Counted from the first letter of the stretch, positions 9,818-17,825 are shown. The stretch: DNA of 64,000 bases from Eubacterium sp. CAG:274 (GCA_000432155.1 FR888485.1:54632-118631), one strand, 5' to 3'. Made by a program: numbers and translations. The notes: a model not told the origin generated them from the letters alone.

Positions 9818-9859
9818 ACAAAAAAACTGACCCAAAACAAATACAATTTCAGGTCAGTT
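9818..9859 (-). terminator. Terminator after rpmA
   Basis: 8-bp stem AACTGACC/GGTCAGTT (9825-9832 and 9852-9859). On the minus strand it runs into a T-rich tract before obgE. Confidence 0.75.
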
Positions 9860-9869
9860 AATCTCTAAA

Positions 9870-10157
9870 TTATTCAGCAACAACAGGGTATACAGATACC
9901 TGCTTCTTGCTCTTACCTAATCTCTCGAACTTTACTTTACCGTCAACGAGAGCAAAGAGTGTATCATTGCCACCTCTACCAACATTTACGCCTGGGTGAA
10001 TCTTAGTACCTCTCTGAGTATAAAGGATGTTGCCAGCTAAAACATGCTGACCGTCAGCTCTCTTAGCACCTAATCTCTTAGATTCAGAGTCACGACCGTT
10101 CTTTGTAGAACCCATACCTTTTTTATGAGCAAATAACTGAAGGTTAATACATAACAT
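9870..10157 (-). CDS. rpmA: 50S ribosomal protein L27 with cleavable N-terminus
   Basis: 95 aa. The N-terminus MLCINLQLFA|HKKGMGSTKN carries the Firmicutes extension that Prp removes between Phe-Ala and His so that L27 can reach the peptidyl-transferase centre. The core HKKGMGSTKNGRDSESKRLG is diagnostic. The ATG at 10157 lies eight bases after AGGAGG; an upstream GTG at 10166 overlaps the ribosome-binding site and is rejected. Its dedicated protease gene is directly upstream. Confidence 0.97.
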   Translation of the reverse strand: MLCINLQLFAHKKGMGSTKNGRDSESKRLGAKRADGQHVLAGNILYTQRGTKIHPGVNVGRGGNDTLFALVDGKVKFERLGKSKKQVSVYPVVAE

Positions 10158-10169
10158 AATTTGCACCTC

Positions 10170-10469
10170 CTAATTGAATACTACAATTTCTTTTTTGTAA
10201 CTGATTTCAATAGATTTCAAACCAAAAATAAGACTATCAAGAAGAAGCTGAGCTTTTCCTGCATCATCAAATTCGGTAACCTTTATTGTCATATCGCCAC
10301 CATCAGGAGCAATATCAACAGTAAAACCTGCATCTGTAAATTCTTCAATACTGTTAGCACAGTTAAGCATTAGTATTGATACAGCAGAGCAGACTATAGG
10401 GTCGCCATGATTTAAAACCCTAACACCAACGGGACTATCTTGTTCTTTTAAAACAGTAGCTTCAATCAT
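10170..10469 (-). CDS. prp: Ribosomal-processing cysteine protease Prp, shortened active-site loop
   Basis: 99-aa member of the Prp (YsxB) family that cleaves the L27 N-terminal extension; its place between rplU and rpmA is the standard one. The catalytic Cys is Cys 27 in PIVCSAVSIL and the His is His 21 in LNHGD. In the Prp sequences I remember, about 12 residues separate these (GHA...DIVCAAVS); here only six do, so the loop between them is deleted. The remaining fold, including NSIEEF and the C-terminal strand, looks intact and the DNA shows no frameshift. It may be a functional short-loop variant. Confidence 0.9.
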   Translation of the reverse strand: MIEATVLKEQDSPVGVRVLNHGDPIVCSAVSILMLNCANSIEEFTDAGFTVDIAPDGGDMTIKVTEFDDAGKAQLLLDSLIFGLKSIEISYKKEIVVFN

Positions 10470-10470
10470 A

Positions 10471-10782
10471 TTAGCCGTTGATTTTTTCTATCTTTAACTT
10501 TGTGAAAGGCTGTCTGTGGCCATTCTTCTTGTGGAAAGTCTTCTTAGGCTTGTACTTGTAAACGATAACCTTCTTAGCCTTACCGTCACCAATAACAGAA
10601 GCTACAACGCTAGCACCTGCAACAACAGGAGTACCTACTGTAAGCTTTTCACCGTTATTTACAGCTAAAACATTTTCAAAAGTATATTCTGAACCAGCTT
10701 CAACACCTAACTTTTCAACAGTGATGATGTCACCTTCAGATACCTTGTACTGCTTACCACCAGTTTCAATAATTGCGTACAT
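10471..10782 (-). CDS. rplU: 50S ribosomal protein L21
   Basis: 103 aa; MYAIIETGGKQYKVSEGD and the C-terminal GHRQPFTKLKI are unmistakable L21 features. It is the first gene of rplU-prp-rpmA, with a structured leader and a consensus promoter upstream. The next gene starts 1 bp past its stop. Confidence 0.98.
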   Translation of the reverse strand: MYAIIETGGKQYKVSEGDIITVEKLGVEAGSEYTFENVLAVNNGEKLTVGTPVVAGASVVASVIGDGKAKKVIVYKYKPKKTFHKKNGHRQPFTKLKIEKING

Positions 10783-10795
10783 TCTTCGTACACCT

Positions 10796-10862
10796 CCTTA
10801 AACCAGAACTCGCCGAATTTGGTGTGGCACAAAGCCAACTTCAACCTTTTCGTGCGGCTAAA
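10796..10862 (-). promoter_or_regulatory. L21 ribosomal protein leader
   Basis: The 5' UTR of rplU contains a structured element: outer GCCG/CGGC pairing around an inner hairpin TGGC-TTTGT-GCCA, followed by GAGTTC and the ribosome-binding site. Its sequence and position match the L21 leader family of Firmicutes, as remembered. L21 probably binds it to control its own operon. Confidence 0.75.
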
Positions 10863-10870
10863 CATGTTGT

Positions 10871-10899
10871 AGTATAACACAGCCAAACCCTCTTGTCAA
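10871..10899 (-). promoter_or_regulatory. Promoter of rplU-prp-rpmA
   Basis: Near-perfect housekeeping promoter on the minus strand: TTGACA (10894-10899), 17-bp spacer, TATACT (10871-10876). Confidence 0.88.
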
Positions 10900-10923
10900 C
10901 AAAAATATACACCAAATTTTCAA

Positions 10924-11322
10924 TTATTTTCTCAAGTTTTTTGTATTTAACCACAGCTTATAAGTTTTTAGTTCTTCCCTTATAGCGTGGAGGGCAAAAG
11001 TTATTACCGCAATATTGTCAATATCCCTTAAAAATGGTATTTTATCTGTTATTTTGTTAATCGGAGAAATAATGTACAAAAGGGCAGAAATAGCAATAAC
11101 TATTGTACTTTGGTTTAAGTAGGGATAATCCTTTTTAATATAGTCAGCAATCATCATACCCATAAGTTCAATATCTTTTTTGTATTTTTTAGCCCAAGGA
11201 GTTGATGCCGTAGCTTTTATTCCTTGAGATACAATGTTTAATACTTTTTCCTTTTTGTTCATTATAGCTTGTGCCTCGTGAAATTTATTAGATAAAATAG
11301 AACGGATATTATTTACTTCCAT
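10924..11322 (-). CDS. DUF1232 (YkvA-like) protein
   Basis: 132 aa, unnamed function. The segment ALLYIISPINKITDKIPFL matches the YxxSPxDxxPD membrane-reentrant motif of the DUF1232/YkvA family, followed by DIDNIAVITFALHAIREEL. The N-terminal half is charged and helical. The ATG at 11322 is seven bases after AGGAAG; an upstream GTG at 11340 overlaps that site. The role of the family is unknown. Confidence 0.7.
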   Translation of the reverse strand: MEVNNIRSILSNKFHEAQAIMNKKEKVLNIVSQGIKATASTPWAKKYKKDIELMGMMIADYIKKDYPYLNQSTIVIAISALLYIISPINKITDKIPFLRDIDNIAVITFALHAIREELKTYKLWLNTKNLRK

Positions 11323-11367
11323 TAAAAAACTTCCTTTCACAAATAAGTATTTTACTATAAAAACAAA

Positions 11368-11396
11368 TTATACCTGTCCATACAGAACAGGTATAA
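11368..11396 (-). terminator. Terminator of the PEGA-protein gene
   Basis: Perfect 10-bp stem TTATACCTGT/ACAGGTATAA with a 9-nt loop. A moderately T-rich run follows on the minus strand. Confidence 0.65.
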
Positions 11397-11416
11397 TCTT
11401 TATTGTATTATTATTT

Positions 11417-12739
11417 TTATTCAGCAGGAGTAAGCTGGAAAGTAAGGTTAATAACCTGACCGTCAGCTGAAACATTAATCTGCTTTTTATCAGAATTATA
11501 ACCGTCAGCCTTACATTCAACAACATAAGAACCTAAGGCAACAGACCTTGAAACACTACCTGTACCGGCATAACTACCGTCAATGTAAATTTCAGCACTA
11601 CTAGGAACAGAATTTAAGTTTAATGTTCCGCCAGTTTCACTTTTCTTCATTTTAATATCTAAAGTGTTTGTATCGCTGTCAATAGTAACAGATGATGTAA
11701 AGTCTTTGTATCCGTCTTTTGTAGCCTTTACAGTATAAGTACCGTATTCCAAAAGAGGAGATTCTCCAGTGTTCTGTTCCTTATCATTAAGATAGAGTTT
11801 GTAACCGTCTACATTTGAACTGATATTTAAAACACCAGTTTTAACCTGTATTTTTGAAAGGTCAACAACTGTAGGATTGTCAGGTACTACATTTACCTGT
11901 TTTGTAATATCCATTGTATTAGAACCAGTAACCTTTACATTATAGGTACCCTCTGTAAGAAGAACTCTTGAATCAGATTTCATTGAATACTGCTTGTCGT
12001 TAATGTAAATTTTAGCATTTGAAATGGAGTCCATATTCTGGAACTGAATTTCGCCATGGCTCTTTAAAATTTCAATAGAGTAGGCTCTGTTAATTTTACC
12101 GTTGTCGTAACCCTTAATCTTTACATAGTCTAAAGGACTAATGTTTTCAAGAGTTTTAGGCTGGTTTTTATAGCTAACAGAAGTTAAGCCCTCTACATAT
12201 TTATATGACTTTTCAGCATTATCCTTTGAAGAAGTATCAGAGAACTTAATAAGTTTAGCAGAAGTGTTAATAGAAACACCAATATCTTCAACTGTCCAAG
12301 ATTTCTGACAAGTCTTGATTTCAGTAATGTTTTCGTCTTTATCAAATTTGTAAGTGTAAATATCTCCCACAGCAATAGTATCCATAGTTACATTTTTAGG
12401 GAATATAGTTGTGTCAGTAACATTTACAGTAGAGCTTGTATCATTTTTAAGGTTGTAGAAAACGATAGTATTAGCTTCCTTATCAATAGACTTAACTACT
12501 GCATCAATATCAGAACCGATAAGGTTTGCCTGAGCCTGTTTTAAAACACCGTTGGCAGAAAATCTTTCTTCTGTAGGTTCAGATGTTTCATCGCTCATCA
12601 TATATGTGTATGCCATACAAAAACTAGCTACACCTATAAAGAAACCGACAATAACAACAATAACCATCATCATCGGTATTACTTTTTTTTCTTTTTGCTT
12701 TTTAGCAGTCAAATCGCTATTTGCGTTATTTGTAACCAT
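11417..12739 (-). CDS. Membrane-anchored PEGA-repeat protein
   Basis: 440 aa. A short lysine-rich cytoplasmic start is followed by one membrane segment (about 22-46), then an extracellular part. The C-terminal half holds PEGA-type beta modules: one with YKLYLNDKEQNTGESPLLEYG (about 315-370) and one with AEIYIDGSYAGTG (about 375-435); a weaker one precedes them (INDKQYSMKSDS). PEGA modules are found in surface-attached proteins of unknown binding partner. GAGGTG lies eight bases before the ATG. Probably a cell-envelope protein; partner unknown. Confidence 0.82.
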   Translation of the reverse strand: MVTNNANSDLTAKKQKEKKVIPMMMVIVVIVGFFIGVASFCMAYTYMMSDETSEPTEERFSANGVLKQAQANLIGSDIDAVVKSIDKEANTIVFYNLKNDTSSTVNVTDTTIFPKNVTMDTIAVGDIYTYKFDKDENITEIKTCQKSWTVEDIGVSINTSAKLIKFSDTSSKDNAEKSYKYVEGLTSVSYKNQPKTLENISPLDYVKIKGYDNGKINRAYSIEILKSHGEIQFQNMDSISNAKIYINDKQYSMKSDSRVLLTEGTYNVKVTGSNTMDITKQVNVVPDNPTVVDLSKIQVKTGVLNISSNVDGYKLYLNDKEQNTGESPLLEYGTYTVKATKDGYKDFTSSVTIDSDTNTLDIKMKKSETGGTLNLNSVPSSAEIYIDGSYAGTGSVSRSVALGSYVVECKADGYNSDKKQINVSADGQVINLTFQLTPAE

Positions 12740-12777
12740 TAAGAAAACACCTCATAATTTTTTACTGTTTAACATAT

Positions 12778-12806
12778 ATTTTATCGTTAATTTTATTAAA
12801 TAGCAA
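12778..12806 (-). promoter_or_regulatory. Promoter of the PEGA-protein gene
   Basis: Minus strand: TTGCTA (12801-12806), 17-bp spacer, TAAAAT (12778-12783). Confidence 0.55.
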
Positions 12807-12864
12807 GTGTTTTTTTATAACTTAAAATACAAATGTAAATTTATTGGGTAATATGCACAAAAAA

Positions 12865-12880
12865 TGTTATTTTTATAACA
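12865..12880. promoter_or_regulatory. Inverted repeat upstream of nfnAB, possible Rex-like operator
   Basis: TGTTAT-TTTT-ATAACA, a perfect 6-4-6 palindrome. It resembles the redox-sensing Rex site (TTGTTAA-N4-TTAACAA) in spacing and in most half-site bases. It lies about 40 bp upstream of a TATAAT (12920-12925) that probably serves nfnAB. The regulator is inferred, not shown. Confidence 0.35.
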
Positions 12881-12944
12881 AAGTTTTAAAAATCACTTTT
12901 ATTTTTAACGGGAATGTTGTATAATACAACTTAAAATCATTAAG

Positions 12945-12970
12945 ACAGGGGACAGCCCCTGTTTATTTCT
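12945..12970 (+). terminator. Terminator-like hairpin in the nfnAB leader
   Basis: ACAGGGG-ACAG-CCCCTGT (12945-12962) followed by TTTATTTC, just before the GAGGAGG ribosome-binding site. It lies downstream of the likely TATAAT box, so it could be an attenuator or an mRNA-stabilising stem. Confidence 0.4.
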
Positions 12971-12984
12971 GAGGAGGATTAGGA

Positions 12985-13875
12985 ATGAATAAGATTGTCA
13001 AAAAGAAAATGTTGACAGAAACAATCTTTTTAATGGAAATTGAAGCCCCTAGAGTTGCTAAGTCAGCTTTACCAGGTCAGTTCATTATCATTAAGAATAC
13101 AGAAAAGGGCGAAAGAGTTCCTCTTACAATCGCTGATTATGATGCTGAAAAGGGTACAGTTACTATTGTTACTCAGGCTATCGGTAAATCAACAATGGAA
13201 CTTATGAGCTACAACGAGGGCGACTATGTCTGTGATTTCGTAGGCCCACTTGGTATGCCTAGTGAATTCTGTTCTATGCCAGAAGAAGAACTTAAAGAAC
13301 AGAAGATTATTTTCGTAGCTGGTGGTGTTGGTGCTGCTCCAATTTACCCACAGGTTAAGTGGTTAAATGCTCATGGCATTAAGGCTGATGTTATCATCGG
13401 TGCAAGAGATAAGAGCCTCATTATTCTTGAAGAAGAAATGAAAGCTGTTGCTGAAAATGTGTACATAGCTACTGACAATGGTTCTTACGGCTTTGCTGGT
13501 AGAGCTACTGACCTTTTACAGAAACTTGTAAAGGAAGACGGTAAGGTATACAACAAGGCAGTTATTATTGGACCTATGATTATGATGAAGTTTACAACAA
13601 TGACTACTAAGGAACTTGGTATTCCTACAATCGTAAGTCTTAACCCTATTATGGTTGACGGTACTGGTATGTGCGGTGCCTGTCGTGTTACTGTAGGCGA
13701 TGAAGTTAAGTTCGCCTGTGTAGATGGTCCAGAATTTGACGGTTTCAAGGTTAATTTTGACGAAGCTATGAGAAGACAGACTATTTACAAGACAGCTGAA
13801 GGTAAAGCTAAGTTAGAATTTGAAGAAGGTGCAACTCATAAAAACGGTGGTTGTGGCTGCGGAGGTGACAAGTAA
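12985..13875 (+). CDS. nfnA: NADH-dependent reduced ferredoxin:NADP+ oxidoreductase, small subunit
   Basis: 296-aa ferredoxin-NADP reductase-like flavoprotein (NfnA/SudB). FAD-binding motif RVPLTIADYD (about 45-54), nucleotide-binding VAGGVGAAPIYPQ (about 110-122) and a C-terminal Cys cluster beginning MCGACRVTVGDEVKFACVDG that binds a 2Fe-2S cluster. With NfnB it forms the electron-bifurcating transhydrogenase that couples NADH and reduced ferredoxin to NADPH formation. GAGGAGG precedes the ATG. The stop overlaps the next start (TAATG). Confidence 0.9.
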   Translation: MNKIVKKKMLTETIFLMEIEAPRVAKSALPGQFIIIKNTEKGERVPLTIADYDAEKGTVTIVTQAIGKSTMELMSYNEGDYVCDFVGPLGMPSEFCSMPEEELKEQKIIFVAGGVGAAPIYPQVKWLNAHGIKADVIIGARDKSLIILEEEMKAVAENVYIATDNGSYGFAGRATDLLQKLVKEDGKVYNKAVIIGPMIMMKFTTMTTKELGIPTIVSLNPIMVDGTGMCGACRVTVGDEVKFACVDGPEFDGFKVNFDEAMRRQTIYKTAEGKAKLEFEEGATHKNGGCGCGGDK

Positions 13876-15257
13876 TGGATAGATTTAAGAGAATTCCTGT
13901 AAGAGAACAGGAACCAAAGGTAAGAGCAACTAATTTTGAAGAAGTATGTCTTGGATATAATGAAGAAGAAGCTGTTGCAGAAGCAAGCCGTTGTCTTAAC
14001 TGTCCAAAGCCTAGATGTGTAGGTGGTTGCCCTGTAGGTATCAATATTCCTGGTTTTATTGCTAAGGTTAAGGAAAGAGATTTTGAAGGTGCTGCAAAGG
14101 AAATCGCTAAGTATTCTGCACTTCCTGCTGTTTGTGGTCGTGTATGTCCACAGGAAAATCAGTGTGAAGGTCAATGTGTATTAGGCGTTAAGGGCGAAGC
14201 TGTTGCTATTGGTAAGCTTGAAAGATTTGTAGCTGACTGGGCAAGAGAACATAAGGTTGACCTTTCTCAGAAAGATGCTCCAAAGGGCAAGAAGGTAGCT
14301 ATTATTGGTGCTGGTCCTGCTGGTCTTACTTGTGCTGGCGACTTAGCTAAAAAGGGCTACGAAGTTAAGATTTTTGAAGCACTTCACAAGGCTGGTGGTG
14401 TTTTGGAATATGGTATTCCAGAATTCAGACTTCCAAAGGAAACAGTTGTTGCTAGTGAAGTTGAAAACATCAAAAAGCTTGGCGTAGAAATTGAAACAAA
14501 TGTTATTATTGGTAAGACAATTACTATTGATGAACTTTTCGAAGATGAAGGTTTTGACGCTGTATTCATCGGTTCTGGTGCTGGTCTTCCTAAGTTTATG
14601 GGTATCCCAGGCGAACAGGCTAATGGCGTATTCTCTGCTAACGAATTTTTAACAAGAGTAAACTTAATGAAGGCTTTTGATGAAAGCTATGATACTCCAG
14701 TTTCTATTGGTAAAAAAGTAGCTATTATCGGTGGTGGTAATGTAGCAATGGATGCTGCTAGAACTGCTTTAAGACTTGGTAGCGAAAGTCACATTGTTTA
14801 CAGAAGAGCATTAGAACAGCTTCCTGCAAGAGCAGAAGAAGTACATCACGCACAGGAAGAAGGTATCATTTTTGATATTCTTACTAACCCTGTTGAAATT
14901 CTTACTGATGAAAATGGTAATGTATCTGGTATGAAGTGTATTAAGATGGAACTTGGCAAACCAGACGAAAGTGGTAGAAGAAGTCCTATTGCTATTGAAG
15001 GTTCTGAATTTGTAATGGATGTTGATACAGTTATTATGAGTTTAGGTACATCTCCAAACCCACTTATTAGCTCTCATACTCCAGGTCTTGAAGTAAACAA
15101 GAGAAAGTGTCTTGTAGCTGAAGAAGAAACAGGTCTTACAACTCGTGAGGCTGTTTATGCTGGTGGCGATGCCGTAACTGGTGCTGCTACTGTTATCCTT
15201 GCTATGGGTGCTGGTAAAAAGGCTGCTGCAGCTATTGACGAATACCTTTCTAAGTAA
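13875..15257 (+). CDS. nfnB: NADH-dependent reduced ferredoxin:NADP+ oxidoreductase, large subunit
   Basis: 460 aa, related to the small subunit of glutamate synthase (often labelled gltA). Two N-terminal cysteine clusters (RCLNCPKPRCVGGCPVGI, CGRVCPQENQCEGQC) bind 4Fe-4S centres; GAGPAGLTCAGDLA binds FAD and GGGNVAMDAARTALR binds NADP(H). Because nfnA overlaps its start and no glutamate synthase large subunit is near, NfnB is a better call than GltD. Confidence 0.9.
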   Translation: MDRFKRIPVREQEPKVRATNFEEVCLGYNEEEAVAEASRCLNCPKPRCVGGCPVGINIPGFIAKVKERDFEGAAKEIAKYSALPAVCGRVCPQENQCEGQCVLGVKGEAVAIGKLERFVADWAREHKVDLSQKDAPKGKKVAIIGAGPAGLTCAGDLAKKGYEVKIFEALHKAGGVLEYGIPEFRLPKETVVASEVENIKKLGVEIETNVIIGKTITIDELFEDEGFDAVFIGSGAGLPKFMGIPGEQANGVFSANEFLTRVNLMKAFDESYDTPVSIGKKVAIIGGGNVAMDAARTALRLGSESHIVYRRALEQLPARAEEVHHAQEEGIIFDILTNPVEILTDENGNVSGMKCIKMELGKPDESGRRSPIAIEGSEFVMDVDTVIMSLGTSPNPLISSHTPGLEVNKRKCLVAEEETGLTTREAVYAGGDAVTGAATVILAMGAGKKAAAAIDEYLSK

Positions 15258-15272
15258 AATTAAGGAGAAAAT

Positions 15273-15542
15273 ATGGTTCCTATGGAAGATTTCGTAACTC
15301 TTACCGACGAAAATGGTAATGATGTGGAATTTGAGTTCCTTGACTATGTAAAGTATAAAAATGAGGAATATGTTGTTCTTCTTCCAACAGAGGATTGTAA
15401 CGGCGAAGTCCTTATTATGAAACTTACTGGTGGAGATGTAAATGATGAAGAATACGAAGTAGTTGGCGACCAAAAAGTTGCTGATGCTGTGTTTGAAACA
15501 TTTAAAGAAAAATTCCGCGACGAATATGTATTTGAAGATTAA
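15273..15542 (+). CDS. DUF1292 acidic small protein
   Basis: 89-aa, strongly acidic protein: FVTLTDENGNDVEFEFLDYVKYKNEEYVVL is the DUF1292 (YrzB-like) pattern. Function unknown. It follows nfnB by 15 bp with AAGGAG before its ATG, so it is probably co-transcribed; a good bidirectional terminator follows. Confidence 0.85.
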   Translation: MVPMEDFVTLTDENGNDVEFEFLDYVKYKNEEYVVLLPTEDCNGEVLIMKLTGGDVNDEEYEVVGDQKVADAVFETFKEKFRDEYVFED

Positions 15543-15546
15543 TTAG

Positions 15547-15580
15547 AAAAGACGAGTGGTTGAAAAATCACTCGTCTTTT
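15547..15580. terminator. Bidirectional terminator between DUF1292 gene and bioB
   Basis: 12-bp stem AAAAGACGAGTG/CACTCGTCTTTT with T-rich flanks on both strands. The two genes converge on it. Confidence 0.92.
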
Positions 15581-15587
15581 TTGTATT

Positions 15588-16523
15588 TTATGCTGACTCT
15601 ATTTCATATGTAAATCCGGCATCTGTAATTGCCTTTATCGTATCTTTTATTCCTTGACCGTCTTCTGTCAAATAACCAGATGCAAAAATAGAATTGACAA
15701 CACTAAGAAGACGCTTTTCATCGCCCCTAAAATATATTTCTCTACCAGCAGCACAGCGAATATCAGCCTGTGGAACTAATAGACGGGCAAGGCAAAGTAC
15801 CTTTAAGCAGTAATTAGGTGTAAGTATGGAAGTATCTACATTTTCAAAAGGTGTTCCCTTTATAGGAAGCAAGAAATTAATAGGTATAGCTTCTGGATTT
15901 ATTTCTTTTAATTCTAAAAGCATATCTACAATATCTTCTTTACTTTCTCCCATTCCAATTATGCCACCACTACATATTTCAAAACCGATACTTTGGAGCA
16001 TTTTTATGTTTTTAACACGCTGGTCAAAAGTATGAGTTGAGCAAATGTGGCTGTAGTATGAACGGCTTGTGTTAAGGTTGTGGTTAATACGGTCAAGACC
16101 GGCATCTTTCAATATTTTAGCCTGCTTTTCAGTTAAAAATCCTATAGAACAGCAAAGGTGTGTGCCTGTAGCTTTCATAGTTTTTATGCGTTCTGCAAGT
16201 TCTAAAATTTCATCATCTGTAAATTTCATACCACTTAAACCAATACAATGGCGAGCAAGGTGGTTTTTGTTTACGAAATCATTATCTTTGAATAACTTTT
16301 CATCAGATACCCAGCGGTACTTGTCAATATCAGCATTGGAACGACAGGACTGGGCACAGTAGGCACAATCTTGTGAACAGTTGCCACTTCTGGCGTTTGT
16401 TAAAATGTGAATACCAACATTATCTCCCTTGTACTTTCGGCGTAGCTTTTCTGCCTCAGCTATTAATTGGTCCATTTCTTTATCAGGTGTGTTTAGAATT
16501 TTAAGGGCATCTTCTCTAGTCAT
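15588..16523 (-). CDS. bioB: Biotin synthase, Cys-rich variant
   Basis: 311-aa radical SAM enzyme that inserts sulfur into dethiobiotin. The SAM-cluster motif CSQDCAYC supplies Cys 49, 53 and 56; other family blocks are STHTFDQRVKN, ICSGGIIGMGES and IPINFLLPIKGTPFE. Compared with the E. coli pattern, extra cysteines occur at 60, 125 and 257 (IRCAAGRE), and the RFCMG block reads RHCIGLSG. The ATG at 16523 follows GAGGTAATATT; 21 extra upstream codons have no such site. It is alone: no bioA or bioD lies in the window. Confidence 0.9.
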   Translation of the reverse strand: MTREDALKILNTPDKEMDQLIAEAEKLRRKYKGDNVGIHILTNARSGNCSQDCAYCAQSCRSNADIDKYRWVSDEKLFKDNDFVNKNHLARHCIGLSGMKFTDDEILELAERIKTMKATGTHLCCSIGFLTEKQAKILKDAGLDRINHNLNTSRSYYSHICSTHTFDQRVKNIKMLQSIGFEICSGGIIGMGESKEDIVDMLLELKEINPEAIPINFLLPIKGTPFENVDTSILTPNYCLKVLCLARLLVPQADIRCAAGREIYFRGDEKRLLSVVNSIFASGYLTEDGQGIKDTIKAITDAGFTYEIESA

Positions 16524-16557
16524 AATATTACCTCGTATAAATAAAATAATTATTGAT

Positions 16558-16586
16558 ATTTTAGCACCATGGGGCAATAATGTCAA
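16558..16586 (-). promoter_or_regulatory. Promoter of bioB
   Basis: Minus strand: TTGACA (16581-16586), 17-bp spacer, TAAAAT (16558-16563). I see no convincing BirA-type paired operator here. Confidence 0.72.
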
Positions 16587-16620
16587 CTGTTACAAAGTGA
16601 TAGGTTTACGATTATGATAT

Positions 16621-16649
16621 AAAAAAGGGAATAGAAAAATCTATCCCCT
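16621..16649 (-). terminator. Terminator of the salvage/tautomerase operon
   Basis: 9-bp stem (16626-16634 and 16641-16649, one G-U pair) followed by six T on the minus strand. It closes the seven-gene unit. Confidence 0.85.
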
Positions 16650-16658
16650 AATTAGTTA

Positions 16659-16997
16659 CTAGAAATTGCTACCGTTACAACCCCAGTTTAATGTTTCGCT
16701 GTATTTTATATAAATTCTACTTGCTGAAATATGTAATATTTCTTCAAGGTCAGTACAGATTTTACTTGTCATTTTGTCATAACCATCTCTGTTTGCCTGA
16801 CCTAAAGCCCATACACTAACCATAGCACAAGGTTCGTCTGTTCCTCTGAACCACATTCTGCTTTCTTCCATAGAGAGCATAAGGGACTTTTCGCTTTTGC
16901 CAGGAATAAGGGCAATAGCCTCCCCAAGCATTGTCTTTATAGCAACTTCGTTTTCTCTACTAATTTTTACATTTGTTTTTACATTAATAAATGGCAT
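16659..16997 (-). CDS. MIF-like tautomerase-superfamily protein
   Basis: 112 aa. MPFINVKTN gives the N-terminal Pro that is the catalytic base after Met removal; the interior IPGKSEKSLMLSMEESRMWFRG and the C-terminal NWGCNGSNF match the macrophage migration inhibitory factor family rather than the short 4-oxalocrotonate tautomerases. The physiological substrate is unknown. It is the last gene of the operon starting at 21882, 15 bp after the PARG-like gene. Confidence 0.85.
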   Translation of the reverse strand: MPFINVKTNVKISRENEVAIKTMLGEAIALIPGKSEKSLMLSMEESRMWFRGTDEPCAMVSVWALGQANRDGYDKMTSKICTDLEEILHISASRIYIKYSETLNWGCNGSNF

Positions 16998-17012
16998 ATT
17001 TTTAATCCTTTC

Positions 17013-17825
17013 TTATTTATTAAATACTTCTTTAAATATATCATAATTTATGGTGTTATTGCCACAATAAATAGCAAAAGTTACATTTTTAAAGTATGGA
17101 TATTTTGCTAAACTTTCTTTCCAAATATTAGCTACGGTGTAAGGGTTGTTTCCAAATACACCACAGCCAAAAGCACCAAGCACAATGTTTTCGCATACTG
17201 TAGATGCAACATTTAATATAAGAGAACAGCGATTTACAAAAGCCTCTTTTATTTCGTTTTCTGTTACATTATGTCTTATTGCCATTATTTTATCTGGAGC
17301 AGGGCAAGTAATTATATTACATTTTATAGGATTTATAAATTCCATACTTGAATTTCTTATAATATCTACTTCTTTTGATAAAATACACCAGTTTTGAAAT
17401 AGATAATTATTCAGATTTTTTCTTGACCAATTATATAAATCACTTTTATTGCTTATGGAATTATAAAGGGTGGTTCTTCGGCAAATAGCCTCCTCTTGTG
17501 CTGTTGCACCATTTATAAAACCACCACCAATATGGGTAGCACTAGCAAAGTTAAGTACACAAGAAGAACCATATTCAGAAATTTGGTCTACTACTGCATC
17601 AATAGAATCTTGATTTGTTACTTTAATATTGCTAACTACTTCTTGTGGCTTTACTGTTGATAAAACATCAGCTTTTTCGTAACTATCTGAATAAACAAAA
17701 GTATTGTTTTTTGTGTATTGTAAATCCTTTGAAATATCTATTTTCTTTTGGTTTACAAAGTAACATTCATTTTTGTGTATTTCCAAATTTTCTTTTGCTA
17801 TATAAAAATTTTTTTCGTAACTCAT
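17013..17825 (-). CDS. Microbial-type poly(ADP-ribose) glycohydrolase (TIGR02452-like macrodomain)
   Basis: 270 aa. The bacterial PARG signature is present: GGG at 100-102 (HIGGGFINGATAQEEA) and the catalytic QEE at 110-112, preceded by LNFASAT. ENIVLGAFGCGVFGNNP is the conserved C-terminal macrodomain loop. Such enzymes hydrolyse ADP-ribose linkages. It lies 9 bp downstream of the AEC transporter. Whether it reverses endogenous ADP-ribosylation or handles imported ADP-ribose is open; the purine-salvage neighbours favour the second slightly. Confidence 0.87.
   Translation of the reverse strand: MSYEKNFYIAKENLEIHKNECYFVNQKKIDISKDLQYTKNNTFVYSDSYEKADVLSTVKPQEVVSNIKVTNQDSIDAVVDQISEYGSSCVLNFASATHIGGGFINGATAQEEAICRRTTLYNSISNKSDLYNWSRKNLNNYLFQNWCILSKEVDIIRNSSMEFINPIKCNIITCPAPDKIMAIRHNVTENEIKEAFVNRCSLILNVASTVCENIVLGAFGCGVFGNNPYTVANIWKESLAKYPYFKNVTFAIYCGNNTINYDIFKEVFNK

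Noticed and set aside
12916..12930. GTTGTATAATACAAC near-palindrome as a separate operator
   Set aside because: It coincides with the -10 box, and its symmetry is mostly due to TATAAT itself.
13485..14174. Several 60-110 codon minus-strand frames opposite nfnAB
   Set aside because: Shadows of highly expressed genes with biased codons; no start signals or family matches.
16524..16586. Longer bioB start (21 more residues)
   Set aside because: Hydrophobic extension without a ribosome-binding site; it would also include the promoter region.
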